A stretch of 64,000 nt of DNA from Aliihoeflea sp052435735. GTDB lineage: Bacteria > Pseudomonadota > Alphaproteobacteria > Rhizobiales > Rhizobiaceae. The position numbers were made by a program, and so were the translations under genes. Numbering within the stretch: position 1 is the first letter of the stretch; each line of letters starts with the position of its first letter. Positions 1 to 7,403 of the stretch are shown in pieces. The stretch covers positions 66,131-130,130 of the forward strand of contig JBQVNB010000012.1 of assembly GCA_052435735.1 (NCBI GenBank), read 5' to 3'. The notes under the pieces were generated by a model. It was not told the origin of the DNA, did no database searches, and saw only the letters and a program-made list of their open reading frames with translations.

Positions 1-375
1 GTCTATGCGTTGAAGAGCGGCTATCGCCAGAACGCCAACTGGGTGATGAACCGCAGGACGCAGGCCGCGATCCGCAAGCTGAAGGATGCCGATGGCAACT
101 ATCTGTGGCAGCCGCCGGCGACCGCGGGTGCGCGTGCCATGCTGATGGGCTTTTCGGTCGTCGAGGCCGAGGACATGCCCGACATCGGTGCGGATGCGAC
201 GCCGATCGCGTTCGGCGATTTCGGCCGCGGCTACTTGGTCGTCGACCGGGCGGGCGTGCGCGTGCTGCGCGACCCGTATTCCGCCAAGCCCTACGTGCTC
301 TTCTATGTGACCAAGCGCGTCGGCGGCGGGGTGCAGGATTTCGACGCGATCAAGCTGCTGAAGTTCGCGGCGTAA
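1..375 (+). CDS. Major capsid protein, HK97 gp5 type (GTA g5-like), 3' part only
   Basis: This is the C-terminal 124 codons of a coat protein; the frame is already open at base 1, so the start lies outside the window. The segment RTQAAIRKLKDADGNYLWQP followed by the GFSVVEAEDMPDI stretch is typical of the HK97-fold capsid family (P-domain and A-domain), whose members form the icosahedral head shell. The following genes (connector, head closure, tail terminator) are in the order of the RcGTA cluster g5-g8, so I read it as a gene transfer agent capsid rather than a random prophage. A strong intrinsic terminator follows directly. The TTG near base 10 is internal, not the start. Confidence 0.85.
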   Translation, partial: VYALKSGYRQNANWVMNRRTQAAIRKLKDADGNYLWQPPATAGARAMLMGFSVVEAEDMPDIGADATPIAFGDFGRGYLVVDRAGVRVLRDPYSAKPYVLFYVTKRVGGGVQDFDAIKLLKFAA

Positions 376-393
376 GGCGTCGAACGAAGTATC

Positions 394-424
394 GGCCCCG
401 GCAAGCGATTGCCGGGGCCTTTTT
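394..424 (+). terminator. Intrinsic terminator after the capsid gene
   Basis: A perfect 11-bp stem (394-404 pairing with 409-419), a GCGA tetraloop and a run of five T residues. It sits 18 bases after the capsid stop codon and 23 bases before the connector gene, so it probably lowers transcription of the downstream head-tail genes relative to the capsid gene. Confidence 0.85.
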
Positions 425-446
425 GCATCCGACAACCGAGGTGGCG

Positions 447-1019
447 ATGACCGCATTTCGAACGACCAGCCCCGAGAGCGAGCCGGTGACGCTGGCCGAG
501 GCGAAGGGCCATCTGCGCGTCCAGCACGACAGCGAGGACGAATTGCTGACGGGCCTGATCCGGGCCGCGCGCGAGGAAGTGGAGGCGGCGACGGGGCTGG
601 CGCTGATGGCGCAGAGCTGGCGCAAGGTGCTCGACGCGCTGCCGGGCGACCGGACGGTGCGCCTCGCCCCGCATCCGGTGCGCGAGGTTCTGTCCGTGAC
701 CGTGTTCGGCGAGGATGGCGAGGGATCGGTGGTCGACCCGGCGGGATATGTCGTCGACTCGGTGTCACGGCCGGCAGGGGTTCATTTCAAGGTGCCGCTG
801 GCGCCGACTGCGTCGCTGAACGGGATCGAGATCGATTTCGTGGCGGGGCACGGCGAGGCGGCGACGGACGTGCCCGACCTGTTGAAGCGTGCGGTGCTGG
901 TGCTGGTGGCGCACTGGTACGAATTTCGCGGGGTGCATGGCGCGGGCGACCAGCCGGTTTCGTATCCGGCCGGCTACGAGCGGCTGATCGCGCCGTTCAA
1001 GCGCAGGAGGATCGCGTGA
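447..1019 (+). CDS. Head-tail connector protein, phiE125 gp8 / gp6-like family (GTA g6-like)
   Basis: The protein has 190 residues. Such proteins form the ring that joins the portal of a tailed phage or GTA head to the tail. The N-terminal part (VTLAEAKGHLRV, then DDELL/LIRAAREEVEAATGLAL-like helices) is the hallmark of the phiE125 gp8/gp6-like connector family. The open frame extends far upstream, but that stretch overlaps the capsid gene and terminator; the ATG at 447 follows a gaggtggcg ribosome site and begins where family similarity begins. The stop overlaps the start of the next gene (TGATG). It is the g6 equivalent of an RcGTA-like cluster. Confidence 0.8.
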   Translation: MTAFRTTSPESEPVTLAEAKGHLRVQHDSEDELLTGLIRAAREEVEAATGLALMAQSWRKVLDALPGDRTVRLAPHPVREVLSVTVFGEDGEGSVVDPAGYVVDSVSRPAGVHFKVPLAPTASLNGIEIDFVAGHGEAATDVPDLLKRAVLVLVAHWYEFRGVHGAGDQPVSYPAGYERLIAPFKRRRIA

Positions 1020-1348
1020 TGGAGTTCATCGATCCAGGGATGCTGCACACCGAACTGATCACGGAAGACGCGATCGAGAGCGGCGACGGGGCGGGCGGCG
1101 TCGTGCGCGAATGGGTCGAGGTGGCGACGCTGTTCGCCCATGTCGAGCCGGTGCGGGCGCGGATGCGCTACGGCGCGGATCAGCGGCAGGTGGACATCAC
1201 CCACCGCATCACGCTGCGCCATCGCGACGGACTCTTCCGGCGGATGCGGCTTCGCCGCGGCGAGCGCGTATTCGCCATCGAGACAATCACCGACCCGGAC
1301 GAGACGGGACGGTATCTCGTCTGCGAAACGCGGGAGACGGGGCGATGA
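1019..1348 (+). CDS. Head-tail adaptor / head closure protein (GTA g7-like, SPP1 gp16 family)
   Basis: A 109-residue protein of the phage head closure family, which plugs the connector and provides the tail docking surface. The pattern of a central 'RARMRYGADQRQVDITHRI' followed by charged beta strands and an ETITDPDETGRYL turn is typical. A GTG at 1016 is also possible, but the ATG at 1019 lies 8 bases after AGGAGG and overlaps the previous stop, so it is preferred. The next small ORF starts within its stop codon (ATGA). Confidence 0.75.
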   Translation: MEFIDPGMLHTELITEDAIESGDGAGGVVREWVEVATLFAHVEPVRARMRYGADQRQVDITHRITLRHRDGLFRRMRLRRGERVFAIETITDPDETGRYLVCETRETGR

Positions 1349-1497
1349 AGGCGGCGATACGCACGACCGGCGCCGATCTCGTCAGGAGCCTGCGCAGCTT
1401 GCTGCATGGCATGGCGGACGACGTTGCGTCAGGCTATCGTGGCGCGCGGGAGCGCCGGACGGGCGAGGAGGGGGTGGATGACAAGCGCGGCACTTGA
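1345..1497 (+). CDS. Small uncharacterised ORF (50 aa) between head closure and tail terminator genes
   Basis: This ORF begins with an ATG that overlaps the stop of the g7-like gene and ends 20 bases inside the g8-like gene, which starts at 1478 in another frame. The peptide is basic and helical at its N-terminus (about residues 8-22), with a charged Arg/Glu/Gly-rich tail. I recognise no family. Translational coupling on the upstream side argues for real translation, but it could be a chance ORF in a compact phage-type operon. Confidence 0.4.
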   Translation: MKAAIRTTGADLVRSLRSLLHGMADDVASGYRGARERRTGEEGVDDKRGT

Positions 1498-1888
1498 GCT
1501 TCAGCGGGGCGTCTTCGCGTCGTTGCAGGCGAATGCAGACCTGACCGCCGCCATGGGAGCGGTTCGGCTGTACGACCAGGCGCCGGCTAATGCGAAGTTT
1601 CCTTACCTGACGTTTGGACGAACCGCCGTCTATAACTGGTCGACCGATACGGAGACCGGGGCGGAACACCTCGTTACGTTGCATGCCTGGTCCAAGGAGC
1701 GCGGCAAGAGCGAATGCCACGCGCTCATCGAAATGGTGCGGGCGGCGCTCGACGACGCGGCGCTAGCCCTCGACGGGCATGCGCTGATCCGGCTGCACGC
1801 CGAATACTCCGAAGTCCGCTACGAGGACGACAATGACGTCCATCACGGACTGATCCGGTTTCGCGCGCTGACCGAAGCGGCAAGCTGA
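1478..1888 (+). CDS. Tail terminator / tail completion protein, DUF3168 family (GTA g8-like)
   Basis: The 136-residue product belongs to the DUF3168 family (gp17/gp10-like tail completion proteins), which form the ring at the head-proximal end of the tail tube. Supporting features are the N-terminal helix ALELQRGVFASLQANADL, the central 'PANAKFPYLTFG' strand turn and the 'WSKERGKSECHALIEMVRAAL' helix. The open frame starts earlier, but the ATG at 1478 follows a purine-rich gaggagggggtgg ribosome site and matches the family N-terminus. It corresponds to RcGTA g8. The g9 tail-tube gene that should follow is truncated after five codons. Confidence 0.8.
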   Translation: MTSAALELQRGVFASLQANADLTAAMGAVRLYDQAPANAKFPYLTFGRTAVYNWSTDTETGAEHLVTLHAWSKERGKSECHALIEMVRAALDDAALALDGHALIRLHAEYSEVRYEDDNDVHHGLIRFRALTEAAS

Positions 1889-1928
1889 ATTCACTGACAT
1901 CGTTGAACATTTTTACCTGGAGGCCTTC

Positions 1929-2221
1929 ATGGTTGCTCAGAAGCGATGCCGGCCTATTCGCGCGACTGGGCCGAGGCGCGGACGGATGAGCCGCTGCTGG
2001 AGGCTGCGCGGCGGCATATGGTCGAAATCGCGCCGGGCGAGGCTATGCCGGGCGACGTTCTTGCCTTTCGCTGGCGCCGGCATCTGCCGGCCAAGCACCT
2101 CGCGATTCTCGCCGACGCCGAGACGATCATTCACGCCTATGAAGGCCATGTGGTGGCGGTGTCGCCGCTCGTGCCGGCATGGCGGTCGCGCATCGCGGCG
2201 GCGTTTCGATTTCCAGACTGA
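1929..2221 (+). pseudogene. Deletion junction: five codons of g9 (tail tube) joined to the 3' half of g14 (NlpC/P60 peptidase)
   Basis: A good ribosome site (ggagg, 1919-1923) precedes ATG 1929, and the first residues MVAQK fit the start of the TP901-1-type major tail proteins found after g8 in GTA clusters. After about base 1943 the reading frame has no tail-protein character. In a different frame, 1946-2221 encodes PAYSRDWAEA...LLEAARRHMVEIAPGEAMPGDVLAF..KHLAIL..IIHAYEG, the second half of the GTA g14 NlpC/P60 cell-wall peptidase. It retains the HLAI histidine region but lacks the N-terminal catalytic-cysteine half. No ribosome site precedes the internal ATG at 1946. So g9 to mid-g14 have been lost and the remaining ends are out of frame. 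That the g9/g14 pieces are homologous is my recall of the families. Confidence 0.75.
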
Positions 2222-2233
2222 CCGGGGAATTTC

Positions 2234-5200
2234 ATGGCGACTATCGTTCTGCAAGCCGCCGGGTCGTTTCTCGGCGGCTATCTCGGCACGTTCGGTGCTG
2301 CGATCGGCTCGGCGGCGGGTGCGATCGGCGGCTATCTCGTCGACCGCGCGCTGATCAACGGGTCGCAGCGCATCGAGGGACCGCGGCTTTCCGGGATGCG
2401 GCCGTTCCAGGCGGAAGAGGGCGTGCCGCTGGCGCAGGCTTTCGGCACGGCGCGGATCGCCGGCAATCTGATCTGGGCGACGCGTTTCGAGGAAGAGAGC
2501 CGGACCGAGCGCCAAGGCGGCAAGGGCGGGCCGAAGACGACGACCTACAGCTACTTCGCCAATGCGGCCTTTGGGCTGTGCGAGGGCGAGATCGCGAGCG
2601 TGCGGCGGATCTGGGCGGATGGGCGCGAGATCGACCGCGAGCGCTTCGACATCCGTGTCTATCGAGGCGCCGAGGCCCAGCAGCCTGACCCACTGATCGC
2701 GGCGAAGCAGGGCGATGCGCCGGCCTATCGCGGCGTCGCCTATGTCGTCTTCGACCGATTTCCGCTGAGTGATTTCGGCAACCGCCTGCCGCAATTCCAG
2801 TTCGAGGTGGTGCGGCCGGTCGGCGGCTACCAGAACGACGTGCGGGCGGTGGCGCTGATCCCCGGCTCGACCGAATACGGCTTGTCGCCGGCCGAGGTGA
2901 CGCGGGCGCGGCCGGGCGGCGAAACCGAGGCGGTGAACCGTCATGTGCTTCACGCCGGCACCGACATCGAGGCTTCGCTTGACGAGTTGCAGGCAGTGTT
3001 TCCGAACCTGAAGCATGTCGCGCTTGTCGTCACGTGGTTCGGCGACGATCTGCGGGCCGGGACGTGCCGGGTGCGGCCGGGCGTGACGCAGGGCAATCCG
3101 GACGGGTTTTCGCAGGACTGGTCGGTCTCAGGCGTGGCGCGTGCGGCGGCCTATGTCGTCTCGCAGATCGACGACGCGGCTGCCTATGGTGGGACGCCGA
3201 GCGACCGGTCGGTGGTCGACGCCATTGGCGAGATCAACCGGCGCGGGCTGAACGTGACGCTTTATCCCTTCATCATGATGGACGTGCCGGCCGGCAACGC
3301 CTTGCCGGACCCCTATGGCGAGGCGGCGCAGGCGGTCTATCCCTGGCGCGGGCGGATTTCGTCGATGCCGGCGCCGGGGCAGGCGGGGAGCCCGGACAAG
3401 ACGAATGCGATGCAGGGCATCGTCGCGGATTTCGCAGGCGAGGTCAGGCCTGCGGATGTCGTCGCGGCGGGTGAGGGTGTCGCGTGCCTGCGGCCGGACG
3501 ACTGGGGCTATCGCCGGCTGGTGCTGCATTATGCGCGGCTGGCGGCGCTGGCGGGCGGCGTCGACGCCTTCCTGCTCGGCTCGGAACTGCGCGGGCTGAC
3601 GACGCTGCGCGACGGGTCGAACGGGTTTCCGTTCGTCGACGTGCTGTGCGAACTGGCGGGCGAGGTGGCGGCGATGCTGCCGCAGGCGCGCATCAGCTAT
3701 GGCGCGGACTGGTCGGAATACTTCGGCTACCAGCCGGCGGACGGATCGGGCGACGTGTTGTTTCACCTCGATCCGCTCTGGGCGCATCCGGCAGTGTCGG
3801 CGGTCGGTATCGACAATTACATGCCTCTGTCGGACTGGCGGGACGGCGACGAGGCGGGCGGCAATCCGGACGGGTTCTCGTCGGCCAATGATCGCGACGG
3901 CCTGCTCGAAGGCGTCTTCCGCGGTGAGGGTCATGATTTCTTCTACGCCTCGCAGGAGGACCGGGTCGCGCGGCAGCGTATGGCGATCAGCGATGGGGCG
4001 TACGGCAAGGATTGGGTCTTTCGCTACAAGGACATCAAATCCTGGTGGGAGAACCCGCATTTCAACCGGCAAGGCGGCGTCGAACTGTCCGAGCCGACGG
4101 CATGGGTGCCGGGCTCGAAGCCGATCTGGATGACGGAAATCGGCTGTCCGGCGATCGACAAGGGGCCGAACCAGCCGAACGTCTTCCCCGACCCGAAGAG
4201 TTCCGAGAACGCTGCACCGCATTTCTCGAACGGCGCTAGAAGCGATGTCGCGCAGGCGCGCTATCTCGAGGCGCAGCACGGGGCCTGGCAGCCGGGGCAT
4301 TCGAGCTTCGACGGTGCGCGCAACCCGGTGGCGGCGCTGGAAGGCGGGCGGATGGTCGATCCCGACCGGCTCTATGTCTGGGCCTGGGACGCGCGACCGT
4401 TTCCCGCATTTCCGACGCTGGGAGGCGTCTGGGCCGACGGCGCGAACTGGTTTTTGGGCCACTGGCTGAACGGGCGGGCGAGCGGCGTCGACGTTGCATC
4501 GCTCATCGAGACGATCATGACGCGACACGGTTTGCCGCTGCCGGACGTGCGGGATGTGCACCAGACGATCGCGGGCTACGTCGTCGACGAGCCGGGCACG
4601 GCGCGCGCGGCGCTGCAGTCGCTGGTCGAACTCTTCGGCCTCGGTGTCAGCGAGAACGGCGGGACGATCACCTTCCGCGATCCCGAGATCGTGGGTGAAG
4701 TCGTCAATCTGGTGGAACTCGTCGACGATGGCGGCGTGGTGATCGAGACGACGAGCGAGGCGCAGACGCAGGTCGCGAGCGAAGTCGAACTCGCCTATCG
4801 CGACCCGTTCCGCGAGTATCAGTCGGCGCAGGCACGCGCCGCGACGTTCGAGCCCGGCGCCGACAGCCGGTCTCGGCTCGGCTTTCCGGGGATGCTGGAG
4901 GAAGGGCAGGCGGCCGCGCTTGCCGGGCGGTGGCTCGACCGGCATCGGGCGGGTCGCGAGACGATCAGCTTTGCGACGGCGCCGGCGGTACTTTCGACAG
5001 GACAGGCCGTGCGGCTGCCGCAGCGGCGCGGCGACAGGGTCTATCGCGTCGAGACGATCGAGGAAGGGCTGACGGCGCGGGTTGTCGCGCGGCGGATCGG
5101 CTTGCGGAGCGCGACCGGCTGGCAGGGTATCCAGCCGCCGGTCCATACGCCGCCGAAGCTGCCGGGGCCGCCGGAGGCGATCTGGCTCGACCTGCCGATG

Positions 5201-6088
5201 GGACCAAACGCGGAGGCTGCCGAAACCCGCCTGCGGATCGCGGCCGTAGCGCGGCCGTGGCGAAGCCAGCTCGTCTTCGCTTCACCCGATGTCGCGGGCT
5301 TCGACCTGCGCGCGCAGATCGACAGGCCGGCGACGATGGGCCGGCTGGAGGAGCCTGCGCAGCCTGGCCAAAGCGGCGTAATCGACCGCGTGACGCGCAT
5401 TCGCGTGCGGCTGCATGGCGGTTCGCTGCAATCGGCGGCGATTGCGGACATGCTCAACGGCGCCAACGCCGCTGCGATCGAAACCGAGGTCGGTTGGGAA
5501 GTCCTCCAGTTCGCCGGTGCAGAGGAAATCGCGCCGGGACTGTGGGAGGTCGGGGATCTGTTGCGCGGGCAGCTCGGGACCGAAGATGCGCTGGCATCCG
5601 GTGCCCCGGCAGGTGCGCGGTTCGTGCTTCTCGACCGGGCGGTCGTGGCGGCGGCTTTGCAGTCGAGCGAGATCGGACGCGAACTCAACTGGCGATGCGC
5701 GCCCGCCAGATACGATTTGTCCGACCGCTACGCGACAAGCGCGGTCGTCAGCGGCGGAATGCGGGCGCTGTTGCCGCTTTCACCTTGCCATCTGCGCTGC
5801 GAGCGGGCGGGCGAGGTGGTGACCTTCGCATGGACGCGGCGCGGACGGATCGATGCCGATAGCTGGCTGGCCTCGGACATCCCGCTTGGCGAAGCCGAAG
5901 AACGCTATCTGGCGACGCTTGTGGACGGAAGCGAGGTCGTCGGCGAGGCCGAGACGGAGATGCCGCTTTGGCCGGTCGATGCGTCACTCGTGGAGGGGTA
6001 CACCCAGCTTCGGTTGCGCGTCAGCCAGATCAGCCTTGCGGCCGGTCCCGGCATCGCAGCCACGCGCGATTTTCACTTCAACACGTAG
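2234..6088 (+). CDS. GTA host-specificity 'megatron' protein with TIM-barrel domain (g15-like)
   Basis: A 1284-residue protein matching the RcGTA g15 family (GTA TIM-barrel-like domain followed by a phage tail protein domain), which sits at the tail tip and contacts or penetrates the recipient envelope. The N-terminus has a Gly/Ala-rich hydrophobic segment (about residues 12-38), then a glycosidase-like TIM-barrel region around residues 250-700 with motifs such as DVPAGNALPDP, SYGADWSEYFGY and WMTEIGCPAIDKG. The C-terminal half carries beta-rich tail-domain repeats. The frame is unbroken over its full expected length, so any decay of the cluster is recent or the gene is still selected. It follows the truncated g14 remnant by 12 bases. 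Confidence 0.85.
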   Translation: MATIVLQAAGSFLGGYLGTFGAAIGSAAGAIGGYLVDRALINGSQRIEGPRLSGMRPFQAEEGVPLAQAFGTARIAGNLIWATRFEEESRTERQGGKGGPKTTTYSYFANAAFGLCEGEIASVRRIWADGREIDRERFDIRVYRGAEAQQPDPLIAAKQGDAPAYRGVAYVVFDRFPLSDFGNRLPQFQFEVVRPVGGYQNDVRAVALIPGSTEYGLSPAEVTRARPGGETEAVNRHVLHAGTDIEASLDELQAVFPNLKHVALVVTWFGDDLRAGTCRVRPGVTQGNPDGFSQDWSVSGVARAAAYVVSQIDDAAAYGGTPSDRSVVDAIGEINRRGLNVTLYPFIMMDVPAGNALPDPYGEAAQAVYPWRGRISSMPAPGQAGSPDKTNAMQGIVADFAGEVRPADVVAAGEGVACLRPDDWGYRRLVLHYARLAALAGGVDAFLLGSELRGLTTLRDGSNGFPFVDVLCELAGEVAAMLPQARISYGADWSEYFGYQPADGSGDVLFHLDPLWAHPAVSAVGIDNYMPLSDWRDGDEAGGNPDGFSSANDRDGLLEGVFRGEGHDFFYASQEDRVARQRMAISDGAYGKDWVFRYKDIKSWWENPHFNRQGGVELSEPTAWVPGSKPIWMTEIGCPAIDKGPNQPNVFPDPKSSENAAPHFSNGARSDVAQARYLEAQHGAWQPGHSSFDGARNPVAALEGGRMVDPDRLYVWAWDARPFPAFPTLGGVWADGANWFLGHWLNGRASGVDVASLIETIMTRHGLPLPDVRDVHQTIAGYVVDEPGTARAALQSLVELFGLGVSENGGTITFRDPEIVGEVVNLVELVDDGGVVIETTSEAQTQVASEVELAYRDPFREYQSAQARAATFEPGADSRSRLGFPGMLEEGQAAALAGRWLDRHRAGRETISFATAPAVLSTGQAVRLPQRRGDRVYRVETIEEGLTARVVARRIGLRSATGWQGIQPPVHTPPKLPGPPEAIWLDLPMGPNAEAAETRLRIAAVARPWRSQLVFASPDVAGFDLRAQIDRPATMGRLEEPAQPGQSGVIDRVTRIRVRLHGGSLQSAAIADMLNGANAAAIETEVGWEVLQFAGAEEIAPGLWEVGDLLRGQLGTEDALASGAPAGARFVLLDRAVVAAALQSSEIGRELNWRCAPARYDLSDRYATSAVVSGGMRALLPLSPCHLRCERAGEVVTFAWTRRGRIDADSWLASDIPLGEAEERYLATLVDGSEVVGEAETEMPLWPVDASLVEGYTQLRLRVSQISLAAGPGIAATRDFHFNT

Positions 6089-6091
6089 AGG

Positions 6092-6307
6092 ATGGAAAAG
6101 ATGGACTTCGAAAAACCCTGGTACTCTTCGCGCACGATCTGGGCCTCGATCATCACCGTGGCGAGCGCCGGTGCCGCAGCCCTTGGCGTGCCGGTCGATG
6201 CAGTCGACAGCGCCGCGCTCACCGACACGGTCCTGCAGGCGGTTGCAGCGATCTCGGGACTGGTCGCCATCTTCGGCAGGTTTGCGGCGACGACCCGCAT
6301 CAGATGA
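6092..6307 (+). CDS. Small holin-like membrane protein downstream of g15
   Basis: A 71-residue protein starting 3 bases after the megatron stop, so certainly in the same operon. It has a polar N-terminus (EKPWYSSRTIW), a hydrophobic segment around residues 17-36 and a second around residues 45-64, and a short basic tail. This two-helix layout resembles small phage holins and similar proteins encoded at the end of GTA or prophage structural operons. Pore-forming function is inferred from size, topology and position only. Confidence 0.6.
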   Translation: MEKMDFEKPWYSSRTIWASIITVASAGAAALGVPVDAVDSAALTDTVLQAVAAISGLVAIFGRFAATTRIR

Positions 6308-6369
6308 CCTGAAACCTAGGGCCGCGTTGTTCATTTGATGTTCAGCCCGTCTGTAATAGAACGTCACAC

Positions 6370-6666
6370 ATGAAGAACATTCGCTTCCCGACCCTGGCAT
6401 TGGCAGCATCGATGGCGCTTGGCGCAGTCTTGCCGGCATCCGCGCTGCCGATGTCGTCCGCCGCCCCTGCGACGCCGCAGCGCATTCTGCTCGTCCAGGG
6501 CGATTGCTACGCGGTCGGCCAGCAGATCGCGGCCGAAAACGGCGGAACGCTCGCCAAGGCGACACCCGAGGACCGCGGCGGCCAGCAGGTGTGCGTGATC
6601 GTGGTGCTGGTGCCCGGTCAGGACGGGCAGCGTCCCCGTCGTGCCGAATTCGTCGTGCCGATGTAG
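6370..6666 (+). CDS. feuN: Small periplasmic protein upstream of FeuPQ-type pair (candidate FeuN)
   Basis: A 98-residue protein with a clear signal peptide (MKNIRF, hydrophobic core LALAASMALGAVLPASA). The mature part is a short helix plus beta segments reminiscent of PepSY-type inhibitor modules, with two cysteines (GDCYAV and QQVCVIV) that could form a disulphide. It lies 49 bases upstream of an OmpR-type regulator and its kinase. In Sinorhizobium meliloti a small periplasmic protein, FeuN, encoded directly upstream of feuP-feuQ, restrains the FeuQ kinase. Position, size and export fit, so I propose the same role. I cannot confirm residue-level similarity, so the symbol is a proposal. Confidence 0.55.
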   Translation: MKNIRFPTLALAASMALGAVLPASALPMSSAAPATPQRILLVQGDCYAVGQQIAAENGGTLAKATPEDRGGQQVCVIVVLVPGQDGQRPRRAEFVVPM

Positions 6667-6715
6667 TCTGCGGCTGCGATTCGTCAAAAATCGGACCAAG
6701 GGACGGGACTGAACC

Positions 6716-7381
6716 ATGCGCATTCTGGTCGTCGAGGACGATAAGGACCTCAACCGGCAGGTCAGCGACGCGCTGGTCGACGCCGGCTATGTGGTCGACC
6801 GTGCATTCGACGGCGAGGAGGGACATTTCCTCGGCGATACCGAACCTTATGACGCGGTCATCCTCGATATCGGCCTGCCGCAGATGGACGGAATTTCGGT
6901 CGTCGAGCGCTGGCGTCGTGACGGGCGCAAGATGCCCGTTCTGATGTTGACGGCGCGCGACCGCTGGAGCGACAAGGTGGCCGGCATCGATGCCGGCGCC
7001 GACGACTACGTCGCAAAGCCTTTTCATATCGAGGAAGTGCTGGCGCGGTTGCGGGCGCTCATTCGCCGCGCGGCAGGGCATGCCTCGTCGGAAATCTCGT
7101 GCGGACCGCTGCGCCTCGATACCAAGTCGTCGAAGGCCGATCTCGGCGGCGTGCCGCTGCGCCTGACCTCGCACGAATTCCGGCTGCTCGCCTATCTCAT
7201 GCACCATATGGGCGACGTCGTCTCGCGCACCGAACTGGTCGAGCATCTCTACGATCAGGATTTCGACCGCGACTCCAATACGATCGAGGTGTTCGTCGGA
7301 CGTCTTAGGAAGAAGCTCGGCATCGACATGATCGAGACGGTTCGCGGGATGGGCTACCGCATGCGCGAGCCTGCGCCATGA
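6716..7381 (+). CDS. feuP: OmpR-family response regulator, FeuP type
   Basis: The 221-residue protein has an N-terminal receiver (acidic pair ED at residues 7-9, phospho-acceptor Asp51 in AVILDIGLPQMDG, conserved Lys in VAKPFH) and a C-terminal winged helix (LTSHEFRLLAYLMHH, then EVFVGRLRKKLG and VRGMGYRM). It would bind DNA when phosphorylated by the kinase encoded 22 bases downstream. The pair sits next to the cytochrome c maturation operon, the location I recall for feuPQ in rhizobia and Brucella, where it regulates envelope functions such as cyclic glucan export. Confidence 0.8.
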   Translation: MRILVVEDDKDLNRQVSDALVDAGYVVDRAFDGEEGHFLGDTEPYDAVILDIGLPQMDGISVVERWRRDGRKMPVLMLTARDRWSDKVAGIDAGADDYVAKPFHIEEVLARLRALIRRAAGHASSEISCGPLRLDTKSSKADLGGVPLRLTSHEFRLLAYLMHHMGDVVSRTELVEHLYDQDFDRDSNTIEVFVGRLRKKLGIDMIETVRGMGYRMREPAP

Positions 7382-7403
7382 GGCGTCGCGGATCACTGCG
7401 CCC

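Noticed and set aside
105..446. Upstream extension of the connector protein frame
   Set aside because: It overlaps the capsid gene in another frame and runs through the terminator; the family N-terminus begins at 447.
1946..2221. A separate 91-aa intact gene starting at ATG 1946
   Set aside because: No ribosome site, and the content is only the second half of the NlpC/P60 domain without the catalytic cysteine; better read as a deletion remnant.
3128..5146. Minus-strand open frame of 672 codons opposite the megatron gene; similar cases opposite glnE (17344-19788) and metH (47094-48992)
   Set aside because: No family character, biased toward Arg/His/Asp/Gln, and no ribosome sites; the opposite strands carry well-supported genes.
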